Shown: positions 7,585-18,300, counted from the first letter of the stretch. The stretch: DNA of 64,000 nucleotides from Limnohabitans sp. Bal53 (GCF_003063355.1 NZ_NESH01000002.1:186001-250000); one strand, 5' to 3'. Made by a program: numbers and translations. The notes: a model not told the origin generated them from the letters alone.

Positions 7585-8643
7585 TCAAATCCCGCTGGGT
7601 CGTTTGAGCGCTGCGGCACGGTCGGTGCTGACCAGTTCCACTTCGCGATTTTGGCCCTCGCTGCGCACCGTGAGGGTCAGGCGGCCGCCTGCAGGCCCGA
7701 GGGACCGCAGACGGCGGTAAAAGTCGGGCAGGTCTTGCAGTGTTTGGCCTTGCAGGGCCAGCAAGGTGTCACCCATTTGGATGCCCGCCACCGCTGCCGG
7801 GCTGCCCGGCGAGACCCGCAAAACGCCCAAGCCGCCGCTGGGCAGCGGCTGGCTGGTGATGCCCAGCCAGGGGGTGGCCGGGCCTGTGCGTTTGCCGCTG
7901 CGCAGCAAGTCGGGCAGGGGGCCCTTGAGCAGGTTCACGGGCACAAACAAATTGCCTGGCAGCGGGACTTGGTCGCCGTACACGTCTTGCACCAGCAAGG
8001 AGCCAATGCCCACCAGACGGCCTTCGGGATCAAAGAGCCCCGAGCCGCTCCAGTTGTTCACGGCAGGTACCGTTATCAAGGGCGTTTCCAGCAGGTATTC
8101 CCAACTGCCTGCAAAGACTTTTCTGGAGACCAACTCCAGCGCGGTGGGTTCTGTCTCGTTTTGGCCCAGGGTCCAGAGCTTGCCGGGTGTGGGCAGGGTG
8201 TCCGAGTCGCCCAAGGGCACAGCTTCCAGCCGCAGCGGCACCAGGGCGCGGATCAGGCCCAGGCCACTGAGGTTGTCCACGGCCCGCACTTGCCCCGGTA
8301 TGCGGCGCCCCTGGTGGTCGATCAGGTCGACGCTCTCGGCTTCGAGCAGCAGGTAGCCAATCGTCAGCACCAAGTCGGGGCCAATCACCACGCCGGAGCC
8401 CTCGCGCCGTTGGCCCAGGGTACGGCTGGTGTTGGCCTGCGCGTCGCTGCGGCTTTGCACCGTCACCACCGATTGCAGCACGCGCTGCATCGGCTCGGGA
8501 GGCAAGGCCTGTTGGATCTCGCGGGGTTGTTCTTGGGGTGTGTTTGGCGCCGTGGCGGGTTGACCGGCAGCCTGCGCCCAAGCCAAGCCGCAGGACAACA
8601 TGCTGGCCAAAAAAGCCATGGGTAACGGGTGGCGCATGGTCAT
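7585..8643 (-). CDS. HtrA/DegP-like protein with eroded catalytic triad
   Basis: A 352-residue exported protein: signal peptide (HPLPMAFLASMLSCGLAWAQ), a trypsin-like domain at about 55-230 and a PDZ domain at about 255-345 (WLGITSQ..., VSPGSPAAVAGIQMGDTLLA). HtrA landmarks are recognisable (EGSGVVIGPD, PLGDSDTL), but the catalytic His position reads TIGYLLLEAE, the Asp position reads LSGLGLIRA, and the GNSGG loop reads NWSGSG; only the Ser (about S199) remains. It is probably a non-proteolytic chaperone or scaffold in the periplasm. The start at 8643 is chosen for AAGGGG just upstream. Confidence 0.8.
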   Translation of the reverse strand: MTMRHPLPMAFLASMLSCGLAWAQAAGQPATAPNTPQEQPREIQQALPPEPMQRVLQSVVTVQSRSDAQANTSRTLGQRREGSGVVIGPDLVLTIGYLLLEAESVDLIDHQGRRIPGQVRAVDNLSGLGLIRALVPLRLEAVPLGDSDTLPTPGKLWTLGQNETEPTALELVSRKVFAGSWEYLLETPLITVPAVNNWSGSGLFDPEGRLVGIGSLLVQDVYGDQVPLPGNLFVPVNLLKGPLPDLLRSGKRTGPATPWLGITSQPLPSGGLGVLRVSPGSPAAVAGIQMGDTLLALQGQTLQDLPDFYRRLRSLGPAGGRLTLTVRSEGQNREVELVSTDRAAALKRPSGI

Positions 8644-8787
8644 CCCCTTGAAAAAATTGGCGCTCAAGCAGCGCCAACCCATTGTGGGCTGAGCCTCTTA
8701 ACCCCATGCCCGCAGAGCCTAATGGTTCAACGGGCGGGGATCGCCACGGGGTCAAGGCCACCGGGTCAACGCTTGGTCAGATCGCGC

Positions 8788-10449
8788 TCAGGACGGAAAG
8801 CGCTCGCGCAGTTTGAGTTTGTAGAACTTGCCCGTCGAGGTGCGGGGCACGGCGTCAATGAACTCGTAGCGGTCGGGCACCTGCCACTTGGCAAAGCCGT
8901 GCTGCAGCAAGTGGGCGGCAAAGGCTTCTGGCTGTGGTGGTTTACCCGGTTTGAGCACGATGCAGGCCAGTGGCCGCTCGCTCCACTTGGGGTCGGGGAT
9001 GGCGATCACGGCCGCTTCGGCCACGTCGGGGTGGGCCATCAGGGCGTTTTCCAGATCGACCGAGCTGATCCACTCGCCGCCGGACTTGATCAGGTCTTTG
9101 GTGCGGTCGGTGATGCGCACAAAACCCAAGGCGTCCACGCTGGCCACATCGCCGGTGCGCAGCCAGCCGTCGGTGCTGAACTTGTCTTCGCTCACCGGCA
9201 CCTGGTGGTAGCTGCCGGTGATGAAGGGGCCACGCACCTGGATCTCGCCCACATGCTGTCCGTCCCAGGGGGCGTCTTGCCCGTCTTCACCCCGGATGCG
9301 CAGCTCGGTCAGCGGCACCGGCACGCCCGCCATGGCGGCGCGGCGGTAACGCTCGTCCATGGACGCGTTTTTCAGCTCCGACTTGGGATAGGACACGGTG
9401 CACAAAGGCGAGGTTTCGGTCATGCCCCAGCCTTGCAAAATCCAGATGCCGTGCCGGTCAAAGGCGCGAATCAAAGCCTCGGGCACGGCCGCGCCGCCCA
9501 CCAAAGAGCGCATGCCCGTGGGCAGTTTCCAGCGGCCCGGCTGGGTAGCTTGCGCAGCCTCGAAAGCCTGGATCAGCCCCATCCAAATGGTGGGCACGCC
9601 CAGCGACAAAGTGGGGGGCTCGGCCGTCATCAGGTCCAGCAGGTCTTCCGGGTGCAGGTGCGGGCCGGGAAACACGAGCTTGACGCCCATCATCACCGCG
9701 CCATACGGAATGCCCCAGCTGTTGGCATGGAACATGGGCGTGACGGGCAAGATGACGTCGCTGCCCTTGAGGCCCCAGAAGTCGCCCAGACAACCCACCA
9801 GTGTGTGCAAGATGGTGGAGCGGTGCGAGTACACCACGCCTTTGGGGCGACCCGTGGTGCCCGAGGTGTAGCACATCGACACCGCATCGTCTTCGGCATG
9901 TGGGGCGTATTGAAAGTGCTGTGTGTCGGTGCTGGCCAGCAGCTGTTCATAGTCGGTGAAGGGCGCGGGCACGGCGGCACCGGAGAAGGGGAACACGATC
10001 ACGCGCTCAAACCGGTACAGGTGCGCAAACTGCTGGTACAGCGGCAGCAACACGTCGTCGATGATCAGCACCTTGTCTTGCGCGTCGTTGGCGATCCAGG
10101 CGATCTCTTCGGGCGACAGGCGCAAATTGAGCGTGTGCATGACGCCACCCGCAGCCGGGATGCCGAAATAACACTCCAGGTGCGCATGGTGGTTCCAGCA
10201 CAGCGTGGCCACGCGTTCGCCTTTTTGCAGCCCCAGGTTTTGCAGGGCCTGCGCCAGTTGGCGGGTGCGTTGGTAAAACGCGCCGTAGCTGTGCCGCACC
10301 AGCGACTTGTCGGGCAGGCGCGAGACGATCTCGTTGCTGGCAAACAAAGTGCCTGCCCTGTCCAACAAGTGGTTCAGAGACAGAGGCACTTGCATCATGG
10401 TGCTGCAGATGGGGGATGGGGCGGCGGCTGTGGGGAAGTCGGTGGTCAT
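8788..10449 (-). CDS. fatty-acyl-CoA synthetase (AMP-binding)
   Basis: A 553-residue ANL-superfamily ligase that activates a fatty acid to acyl-AMP and then acyl-CoA. The ATP-binding P-loop is YTSGTTGRPKGVVYSHRS, the A5 motif is GWGMTETSPL, the A7/A8 region is GWLRTGDVASVD...RITDRTKDLIKSGGEWIS, and the catalytic Lys is in RTSTGKFYK near the end. The medium/long-chain AlkK-like type is likely. The start is uncertain: ATG at 10449, or ATG ATG at 10398 just before QVPLSLNHLL. It may supply acyl-CoA to the oxidation genes at 37.8-43.3 kb. Confidence 0.92.
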   Translation of the reverse strand: MTTDFPTAAAPSPICSTMMQVPLSLNHLLDRAGTLFASNEIVSRLPDKSLVRHSYGAFYQRTRQLAQALQNLGLQKGERVATLCWNHHAHLECYFGIPAAGGVMHTLNLRLSPEEIAWIANDAQDKVLIIDDVLLPLYQQFAHLYRFERVIVFPFSGAAVPAPFTDYEQLLASTDTQHFQYAPHAEDDAVSMCYTSGTTGRPKGVVYSHRSTILHTLVGCLGDFWGLKGSDVILPVTPMFHANSWGIPYGAVMMGVKLVFPGPHLHPEDLLDLMTAEPPTLSLGVPTIWMGLIQAFEAAQATQPGRWKLPTGMRSLVGGAAVPEALIRAFDRHGIWILQGWGMTETSPLCTVSYPKSELKNASMDERYRRAAMAGVPVPLTELRIRGEDGQDAPWDGQHVGEIQVRGPFITGSYHQVPVSEDKFSTDGWLRTGDVASVDALGFVRITDRTKDLIKSGGEWISSVDLENALMAHPDVAEAAVIAIPDPKWSERPLACIVLKPGKPPQPEAFAAHLLQHGFAKWQVPDRYEFIDAVPRTSTGKFYKLKLRERFPS

Positions 10450-10545
10450 GAAGGGCGTGGGTTGAGCGGGTTTGCCCAAATCATGCGGCCCAGAGCACAC
10501 AGGGCAGGCTAGGGAAAACCCAAGGCCCGAGTCACACGCGCACGT

Positions 10546-11181
10546 TCACTTGGGCAAATCGCGCGCACCGCTTTCGGGGCGGTACATCTTGAACAGCTGC
10601 TCGGGGCCGATGCTGAAGTAATCGGCCGGGCCACCGCCGCGCAGGATGTGCCCTGCATTGGCCGTGTCGTAGACCCCGTTGGCAATCAAGCGCTCGTCGA
10701 TGTGCACCCCAATCACCTGGCCAAACACCATCCAGGTGTCCACTTTGTGGCCCTGCAGGTCTTGCATTTGCAGGATTTGTGTGCAGCGGCATTCGAAGCT
10801 GACGGGGCTCTCCAACACCCGCGGCACGCTCAACAGGCGCGAAGGGGCAGGGGTCAGACCGGCCAGGGCGAATTCGTCCACGTCAGGGGGCACGGCCTCG
10901 CAGGTCTGATTCATGGCTTCGGCCAGGGGGCGCGTGACCAGGTTCCAGACAAATTCGCCATTGGCTTCGATGTTGCTCAGCGAGTCCTTGCGCCCGATGC
11001 TCGAAAAACCAATCAGCGGGGGCACGTAGTTGAAGGCGTTGAAAAAACTGTAGGGGGCCAAATTGAGCACGCCAGTATTGCTGCGGCTGGACACCCAGCC
11101 AATCGGGCGGGGGCCCACGATGGCGTTGAATGGATCGTGCTTGAGGCCGTGGCCCAGGTGGGGTTCGTAAAAATGCGTCAT
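10546..11181 (-). CDS. flavin reductase family protein
   Basis: A 211-residue FMN-binding split-barrel protein of the flavin reductase (DIM6/NTAB) type. Diagnostic segments are FNAIVGPRPIGWVSSRS, LNLAPYSFFNAFNYVPPLIG, DSLSNIEANGEFVWNLVTRP and VFGQVIGVHID. Such proteins reduce flavin with NAD(P)H or bind FMN in an electron-transfer role; the substrate cannot be told from the sequence. It lies 96 bp upstream of the acyl-CoA synthetase on the same strand and may share its transcript. Confidence 0.87.
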   Translation of the reverse strand: MTHFYEPHLGHGLKHDPFNAIVGPRPIGWVSSRSNTGVLNLAPYSFFNAFNYVPPLIGFSSIGRKDSLSNIEANGEFVWNLVTRPLAEAMNQTCEAVPPDVDEFALAGLTPAPSRLLSVPRVLESPVSFECRCTQILQMQDLQGHKVDTWMVFGQVIGVHIDERLIANGVYDTANAGHILRGGGPADYFSIGPEQLFKMYRPESGARDLPK

Positions 11182-11774
11182 GGCAGGACTTTATGGGCAG
11201 GTCGAAATCATGCCAGTCATGTGCATGACAAAGCGATGCTTGAGCCAAGCTTGCGCCGCATAGGCTCTGTGGCCATGAAACCCCACCCCAGCTTGAAGCC
11301 CACCCCTTGAAGGGGTGTTTGAATGCCATGCCGCCACTTTGGCCCCACAAAGACATGGTCAAATGCGCCAGGCTGCCATGGCCGATAGCGCCATAGGCGA
11401 CGTTCTTTGGGGCTTTGGCTGGGGCCACCACGTCGGCAAATGTTGGGTAGTTCGTCTTGGCGTGCGGGGTCGGCCTCATCGCCGAGGTGCCTACCAAGGC
11501 CCGCTGTGTTCTGGACGCGGGGTTTTCTCTTCGGCGCATTCCCTGTTGGCCTGAGCGGTGGGATTTACCCCCAAACACCGTGACCAAAGGTGTGGATAAG
11601 TCCTTGAACAACTGCGCCAAGCCGCATGCTGACTGGCGTGGCGGCGTGTGCTTAAAAATGCGGCAGCATCGGGCTCTTGCCCTGAGCCCGGTGGGGAGCA
11701 TGATTGCGGCTATTCTTCTTCCTTGACTTCTTCCTTTTTTCTCTGTTTTCTTGCTCCTGCGCGCCCTTTACTGC
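11182..11774. other. gene-free, structured region upstream of recC
   Basis: I see no supported protein gene in these 593 bp. A perfect hairpin CACCCCTTGAAGGGGTG sits at 11301-11317. Between about 11395 and 11530 there are several potential pairings, for example CTTGG with CCAAG around a GGCCTC/GAGG loop, so an undetected structured RNA is possible. At 11707-11760 the plus strand is almost pure pyrimidine (CTATTCTTCTTCCTTGACTT onward), directly before the recC start. A reading frame of 272 codons crosses the region on the minus strand but overlaps the flavin reductase out of frame and has no family features. Confidence 0.4.
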
Positions 11775-14700
11775 ATGCCTGCATCCTCCATTTCCCCCGG
11801 CTTCATCGCCTTGCACAGCCACCGCTCTGAGGTGCTGGCCGACACCCTCACGGCTTGGCTGCGTGCGCACCCTTTGCTGCCGCTGGAGAGCGAAGTGGTG
11901 CTGGTGCAAAGCAACGGCATGGCCGAGTGGATCAAGATCGAGCTGGCCCGCCAAGGTGGCGTGTGCGCCGCCACGCGGGTGGAGCTGCCTTCGCGCTTTT
12001 TGTGGCGCACTTACCGGCAGGTGCTGGGCTCGCAACAGGTGCCGTCTGAATCACCGCTGGACAAACTGCCCATGACTTGGCGGTTGATGGCCGTGCTGCC
12101 GGGCTGCCTGAGTGATCCCGTGTTCCAACCCGTGGCGGGCTTTTTGCGCGGTGACGAGCCCGACCGGCTGCTGCAACTGGCCAGCCGACTGGCCGATCTG
12201 TTTGACCAGTACCAAATCTACCGCCCCGATTGGCTGCAAGACTGGGCCGCTGGGCGCAACGTGCTGCGCAAAGCCGCTGGCCATGACGAGCTGGGCGAAG
12301 ACCAACTTTGGCAGGCCGAACTCTGGCGGCGCGTGCTCGACACTTTGGATGACAGCCAGCGCCAGGCCACACGCCCCGCGCTGCATGCACGGGCCCTGGC
12401 GCACCTGCAGTCGGGCCAGCCTTTGGCCAGCCCCGTGGCGCGGCGCGTATCGGTGTTTGGCATGAGCCACATGCCAGGTCAGTTGCTGGAGATGCTGGCG
12501 GCACTGGCCGCGCACAGCCAGGTGCTGTTGGCTGTGCCCAACCCATGTCAATACCACTGGGGCGACATCATGGACGGGCGCGAGTGGCTGCAGGCCGAGC
12601 GCCGCCGCCATGCCTACCGGGGCGAGGCGCTGGCCGCTTTGCCGCTGGCGCAGATGCACCTGCACGCGCCCACGCTTTTGGCCGCATGGGGGCGGCAGGG
12701 GCGCGACTTCATCCGCCAGCTGGACGCCTTTGACGACCTGCAGGCGGCCCAGCAAGTCACGCAGTGGCCGCGCCTGGACTTTTTTGACGATGTGCCCGGC
12801 GAAGACGGCACGCGACTGCTCGCGCAGCTGCAGCGGCGCATCCGCGACCTGGAGCCGTCCAGTGGTGGAGCCAAAGCCCTGCCTTTGCGCCAGGATGACC
12901 GCTCGGTCACGTTCAGTGTGGCGCACAGCCCGGTGCGCGAACTTGAAGTGCTGCACGACCAGTTGCTGCAGTGGTTCCACGCCTCGCCCGAGCCTTTGTC
13001 GCCGCGCGACGTGGTGGTCATGGTGCCCGACATCGAAGTCATGGCCCCGGCGATCCGCGCCGTGTTTGGCCAATACAAGCGCGCAGATGCGCGTTTCATT
13101 CCGTACGACATTGCCGACTTGGGTGCGCAGGCCATCAGCCCGCTCATCCACGCGGTCGAATGGTTGCTGGCCCTGCCGCAGCAGCGCAGCCGCATGAGCG
13201 AGCTGGTCGAACTGCTCGAAGTGCCCGCGCTCGCGGCCCGCTTTGGCTTGAAAGACGAACACCTGCCCACACTCACGCGCTGGATGGCGGGCTCGGGCAT
13301 CCGCTGGGGCCTGTCGGCCGAGCACCGCGCGGGCCTGGGGCTGGGCGTGTGCGGCGACGACAACTCGGCGCTGTTTGGCGTGCAGCGCATGCTCATGGGT
13401 TATGCCTGCGGTGCAGACCCGGTGGACGATGACGTTTCATGGGGCGTGTCGCCTTACCCTGAAGTGGGTGGGCTGGACGCCGAATTGGCTGGATCGCTGG
13501 CGCACCTGCTGCAGGCCCTGATCGACTGGTGGCAAAGCTGCACACAAAGCGCCACGCCCGTGCGGTGGGCCGAGCGTTGCCGCGCCATGCTCGTGGCCCT
13601 GTTCAAGCCGCGTGACGACCACGACCGCAATGCCCTGGCAGCGCTCGACCAGGCGCTCAACGACTGGGTGCGCGCTTGCGGCGAAGCGGGCTTTGCCGAG
13701 GCTGTGCCTTTGGCCGTGGCCCGTTCGGCCTGGCTTGAAGCCTTGAAGGCACCCCGGCTGGAGCAGCGCTTTCGCGCTGGCGGCGTGACTTTTTGCACGC
13801 TGATGCCGATGCGGGCGATCCCGTTCAAGGCGGTGTGCCTGCTGGGCATGAACGATGGCGACTACCCGCGCCGCAGCCCGCGTGCCGACTTTGACCTGAT
13901 GGGCCTGCCGGGCATGACGCGCCCAGGCGACCGCTCGCGTCGCGACGACGACCGCCAGCTCATGCTCGAAGCACTCCTGTCAGCGCGGCAGCTCTTGTAC
14001 GTGAGCTGGAGCGGCCGCAGCGTGCGCAACAACAGCGAGCAACCGCCCTCGGTGCTGGTGTCGCAGCTGCGTGACGAGATCGATCTGCTCTGGGGCAAAG
14101 ACACGGCCCAAGGCCTGACCACGGTGCATCCGCTGCAACCGTTTAGCCGCGCTTACTTTGAGGTGGGCAGTGGGCTGCAGACCTATGCCAAGGAGTGGCG
14201 TGCTGCGCAGAGCGCCCCCTCCCCAGGAGCGGTCTCCGACCGCGAACCTCAGCCTGTAGGAGCGGTCTCTGACCGCGATGGGTCACCTGAAACATCATCG
14301 CGGTCGCAGACCGCCCCTACGGGGTCCTCGTTCGTTTTGCTCCCCCCACTGGAATCTGCCAACGGTGTGCCCGTCATCACGCTCACCCAACTGGCTCGTT
14401 TTTTGCGCAAACCTGTGGGCGCGTTCTTCAGTGAGCGCTTGCAGGTGCACCTGCAGACCGAGCGCAGCGAACTGCTGGGCGAAGAGCTGTTTGGTTTGGG
14501 CGGGCTGGACTTGTACCAGCTGCTGGACCACGAATTGCAGCATGTGCCTGCCCAGTTGCGTGCAGAACAATTGCCAGCGCACGCGGCGCGTGTGGTGCAG
14601 CAGCTGCGCCTGGCCGGGGCCTTGCCGCTGGCGGGCGTGGGCACACTCGAAGCGCAAAAACTCAGCCATATTTTGCAGACCCAACTGGCGGCTGCGCTGC

Positions 14701-15335
14701 GCGAGCGCGCAGCCTACCCGCAAGCGGCCGAGCGCATCTTGCTGGACCAGGTGCACCCGCAGGTCGTTTTGCGGGACACTTTGGGCGGCGTGCTGGCGGG
14801 TGAGGGTGGGCAACTCCTTTTGAGCTTGCGCGCCAACGACGTGGCGGACCTCCAAACCAAAGCGCCGCAGGCCAGACCCGACAAACTCATCGACAGCTGG
14901 CTGCAGTCGCTGGCCGCTGCCGCTATGGGCCAGTCCTGCCAGTGCGTGGTGGTGGGCCGCAATGCCGTGGTGCGTGTGCCCCTGCAAGACCCTGAGGCCG
15001 CCCGTGCCCAGATGCAGTTGCTGCTGGCCACTTGGGCCGAGGGCATGCGCTGGCCGCTGCCTTTGCCGCCGGGCGTGGCCTTGCAGTGGCTCAAGGACCC
15101 GGACAACCACAACGCGCTGGCCGACGCCTACGAGGGCGGCGACTTCAAAAGCGCAGAAAAAGACAAAGACCCAGCCCTGGCCCGCACCTACCCCCAGGTG
15201 GATGACCTGCTGGCCACGGGGGCTCTGGACCGGTTGGCGCAGGCGGTGTATGCGCCGCTCAAGGCCTGGGCAGCCCAGGCGCAAGTCGAGGCCCTGCCTG
15301 GCGCGGCTGCAGACGATGAAGGGGATGAGGCATGA
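11775..15335 (+). CDS. recC: exodeoxyribonuclease V gamma subunit RecC
   Basis: A protein of about 1186 residues, first gene of the recC-recB-recD operon. RecC scaffolds RecBCD and scans for Chi during double-strand break repair. Family segments include LHSHRSEVLADTL and VVLVQSNGMAEWIKIELA at the N-terminus, SVFGMSHMPGQLLEML, RDVVVMVPDIEVMAPAI, FCTLMPMRAIPFKAVCLLGM and the C-terminal VITLTQLARFLRKPVGAFF. The ATG at 11775 is preferred; another lies 8 codons upstream. Residues of about 816-849 are encoded by REP-like palindromes and fall in the linker before the C-terminal domain. It overlaps recB by four bases. Confidence 0.95.
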   Translation: MPASSISPGFIALHSHRSEVLADTLTAWLRAHPLLPLESEVVLVQSNGMAEWIKIELARQGGVCAATRVELPSRFLWRTYRQVLGSQQVPSESPLDKLPMTWRLMAVLPGCLSDPVFQPVAGFLRGDEPDRLLQLASRLADLFDQYQIYRPDWLQDWAAGRNVLRKAAGHDELGEDQLWQAELWRRVLDTLDDSQRQATRPALHARALAHLQSGQPLASPVARRVSVFGMSHMPGQLLEMLAALAAHSQVLLAVPNPCQYHWGDIMDGREWLQAERRRHAYRGEALAALPLAQMHLHAPTLLAAWGRQGRDFIRQLDAFDDLQAAQQVTQWPRLDFFDDVPGEDGTRLLAQLQRRIRDLEPSSGGAKALPLRQDDRSVTFSVAHSPVRELEVLHDQLLQWFHASPEPLSPRDVVVMVPDIEVMAPAIRAVFGQYKRADARFIPYDIADLGAQAISPLIHAVEWLLALPQQRSRMSELVELLEVPALAARFGLKDEHLPTLTRWMAGSGIRWGLSAEHRAGLGLGVCGDDNSALFGVQRMLMGYACGADPVDDDVSWGVSPYPEVGGLDAELAGSLAHLLQALIDWWQSCTQSATPVRWAERCRAMLVALFKPRDDHDRNALAALDQALNDWVRACGEAGFAEAVPLAVARSAWLEALKAPRLEQRFRAGGVTFCTLMPMRAIPFKAVCLLGMNDGDYPRRSPRADFDLMGLPGMTRPGDRSRRDDDRQLMLEALLSARQLLYVSWSGRSVRNNSEQPPSVLVSQLRDEIDLLWGKDTAQGLTTVHPLQPFSRAYFEVGSGLQTYAKEWRAAQSAPSPGAVSDREPQPVGAVSDRDGSPETSSRSQTAPTGSSFVLLPPLESANGVPVITLTQLARFLRKPVGAFFSERLQVHLQTERSELLGEELFGLGGLDLYQLLDHELQHVPAQLRAEQLPAHAARVVQQLRLAGALPLAGVGTLEAQKLSHILQTQLAAALRERAAYPQAAERILLDQVHPQVVLRDTLGGVLAGEGGQLLLSLRANDVADLQTKAPQARPDKLIDSWLQSLAAAAMGQSCQCVVVGRNAVVRVPLQDPEAARAQMQLLLATWAEGMRWPLPLPPGVALQWLKDPDNHNALADAYEGGDFKSAEKDKDPALARTYPQVDDLLATGALDRLAQAVYAPLKAWAAQAQVEALPGAAADDEGDEA
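14223..14320. repeat. cluster of three REP-like palindromes inside recC
   Basis: Three copies of one palindromic unit lie in the recC coding sequence: 14223-14246 (AGGAGCGGTCTCCGACCGCG), 14256-14278 (GTAGGAGCGGTCTCTGACCG then CGA) and an inverted copy at 14298-14320. Each has the GTAGGAGC head and a GGTC/GACC hairpin typical of REP sequences. The reading frame is kept through all three, giving GAVSDRE, VGAVSDRD and SRSQTAPT. Confidence 0.85.
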
Positions 15336-18300
15336 GCCGCGCACACGCACTGAACGCCCACAGCTTTCCCCTGCGCGGCAGCCACCTGATCGAGGCGAGC
15401 GCTGGCACGGGCAAGACCTGGACGATTGCCGCGCTGTATGTGCGCCTGGTGCTGGGGCATGGCGATGGGGGCAGCGCCCCCGTGCGCCCTATGCTGCCGC
15501 AAGACGTGTTGGTGATGACCTTCACCCGCGCCGCCACACGCGAGTTGTCGGACCGCATCCGCGCCCGCCTGACCGAGGCGGCGCAGGTGTTTCGAGGCAT
15601 GGCCGAAACCGACGACGACTTCCTGAATCAACTCCAAAGCGAATACCCCGAAGGCGAGCTCCGCGAACTGGCGGCGCATCGGCTCGCGCTGGCGGCGCAG
15701 GCCATGGACGATGCGGCCGTTTACACCATCGACGCCTGGTGCCAGCGCATGCTGCGCGAGCACGCTTTTGACAGCGGCAGCTTGTTTGAAGAAAACCTGG
15801 TGGGCGACGAAGCTGCGCTGCGCCTCGAAGCCGTGCAGGACTATTGGCGCCAGCAGTTGTACCCCATGGCCACACCGCTGGTGGCGCAGGTGCAGCGTGT
15901 TTGGCGCGATGTGAGCGCACTCGACCAGGACATGCGCGCCCTGATGGCGGTGCCGCTGGCTGACCCCGCCCCCGGCGCGCTGGCGCAGGTGTTCGTTGCA
16001 GTGCAGGGCACGCGCGATGCGCAACTGGCCGCGCTCAAGCAGGGCTGGGTTGAAAAAGCCGACAACTTGCTGGGCTGGATCGAGGGGCAAATGGCGCACC
16101 ACAAGGCGAGCTGGGATGGCCGCAAGTTGAGCTACAAAAATTGCGAAGCCTGGCTGGGTGTGCTCAAAGCTTGGTCGCAAAGCGCAGACGAGCCCGAGGT
16201 GCTGCAAAAAGAGATGAAGGCAGGTTGGTCCCGCTTCACGCCCGAGGGTTTGCTGGCCTGCCGCAAAGCCGGCGAAGCACCCGTGGACTTGCCGCCCGAA
16301 TCTGAGGCCTACGCCGATCTGCAAGCGGCTTTGTTGGCCTTGCCCGACCCCTCGCATGCCGCCCGCTTGCACGCCCGCACCCATGTGCTGCAGCGCATGG
16401 CCGAGCTCAAGCGGCGCAGCGGCTTGTTCGGTTTTGCCGACATGCTCCAGCGCCTCGATGTGGCCCTGGCCGACCCTGAATCGGGCGAGAGCCTGGCGCA
16501 GCGCCTGCGCGAGCAGTTCCCGGTGGCGATGATCGACGAGTTCCAGGACACCTCGCCGCTGCAGTTCCGCATCTTTGACCGCATCTACCGCACGGCCGAG
16601 AACCGGCAAGACGCCGCGCTGCTGCTGATCGGGGACCCCAAGCAATCGATCTACGGTTTTCGGGGGGCCGACATCCACAGCTATTTGGCCGCTCGTTTGG
16701 CCACCACAGGTCGGCACCATGTGTTGGGCACCAATTTCCGATCAACCCAGGCAGTGGTCGATGTGGTCAACCGCTGGTTTGAAATCCCCCAAGACGCCTT
16801 TGGCTACCAGCGTGGCGACGAAAACCCGCTGCCATTCCAGCCTGTCAAAGCCAAGGGCCGTCCTGAAGTGTTCACCACCCGAGATGGCGATGTGAAGGCC
16901 ATGACGGTGGTGCACGACGCCCTGCTGCGCAGCGCACGCGATGCATTGGCGCATTTGTCGGCCTTGTGTGCCGAGCAGATCGTGGCTTGGCTCGGTGATC
17001 CACAGGCCCGGTTTGTGGACCCAAACAAGGGCGACAAGCCGCTGCGACCCCAAGACATCGCCGTGTTGGTGCGCACAGGCAAAGAGGCCGCTGCCGTGCG
17101 CGACGCTTTGCGTGTGCGCGGCGTGGCCTCGGTCTACCTGTCTGACCGCGACTCGGTGTTTGCCAGCGATGAAGCAGGCGACCTGTGCCTGTGGCTGCGG
17201 GGTGTGGCCGAGCCGCAGGACATGCGCCGCGTGCGCGCCGCCTTGGGCTCTCGCACGGTGGGGCTGTCGCTGGCCGAACTGCACGACTTGGCCACGCAAG
17301 ACGACTTGCTGGACCAGCGCGCCGAGCAAATGCGCGACTTGCGCGGGGTCTGGCAAGGGCAGGGCGTGTTGGCCATGCTGCGCCAGTCGCTGCATGTGCT
17401 GCACCTGGCCGAGCGCTGGCGCGGCCAGAGCGACGGCGAGCGCCGTCTGACCAATGTGCTGCACTTGGCCGAGCTGCTGCAAACGGCCAGCAGCCAGCTC
17501 GACGGCGAGCAGGCCCTGATCCGTTGGTTGGACCAGCAAATCGAAGAGGTCAAGTCCGGTGGCGCTGGCGACAGCGAAGAGCAAACCGTGCGGCTGGAGA
17601 GCGATGAGGACCTGGTCAAAGTCATCACCATCCACGCCAGCAAAGGCCTGGAGTACCCGGTGGTGTGTCTGCCTTTTGCGCACAGCCACCGCGTGATGCA
17701 AGCGCACAAAACCCCGGTGCTGCAGCTCGAAAGCAGTGGGGGGCAGGGTGGTGGCCAGGGTGAGCGCCACTGGACGCTGGACTTTGACAAGGACGACACC
17801 CAACTGGCCGACAAAGACCGCCTGCGCGAAGACCTGCGTCTTTGGTATGTGGCGCTCACGCGTGCGCGGCATGCGTTGTGGGTGGGCTGGAGTCTGGTCA
17901 CGCGGGGCTTGGGCAAAAGCTGCGTGAACCACCACAGCGCAGCCGGCCATTTGTTGAGCGGCGGTGCGCCATTGGAGGCGGCCGATTGGTTGCCCAAGCT
18001 GCAAGCACTGCAGACCCCAGAGCCGGTCCAAGCTTTGTCGGTGCAGCTGGTGCCCGCAAAAGAGAAGCTGCCGCTCACGGCGTGGCGGCGGCCCGTCCGC
18101 ACCACCGAGCTGCGCGACGCGCTGGTTTGCACCGCTCGCATCGACAAGTCTTGGACGATTGCGAGCTTTTCGCGCTTGACGCGTGACCTGTCTTCACAAA
18201 CGGTGTTGCACATGGCCACGCCACGCCCGGCCGACGACGAACCCCCCGAAGACACCCAAGCGCTGCCCACACCCGCAGCGCCCACGGCCAGCTTGGCCCC

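Noticed and set aside
8629..10512. 627-codon plus-strand frame
   Set aside because: It is the antisense of the acyl-CoA synthetase gene, whose motifs are complete. High-GC coding strands often leave such open frames.
10883..11701. 272-codon open frame on the minus strand
   Set aside because: It overlaps the flavin reductase out of frame and crosses a non-coding region; composition is unlike neighbouring proteins and no family motif is visible.
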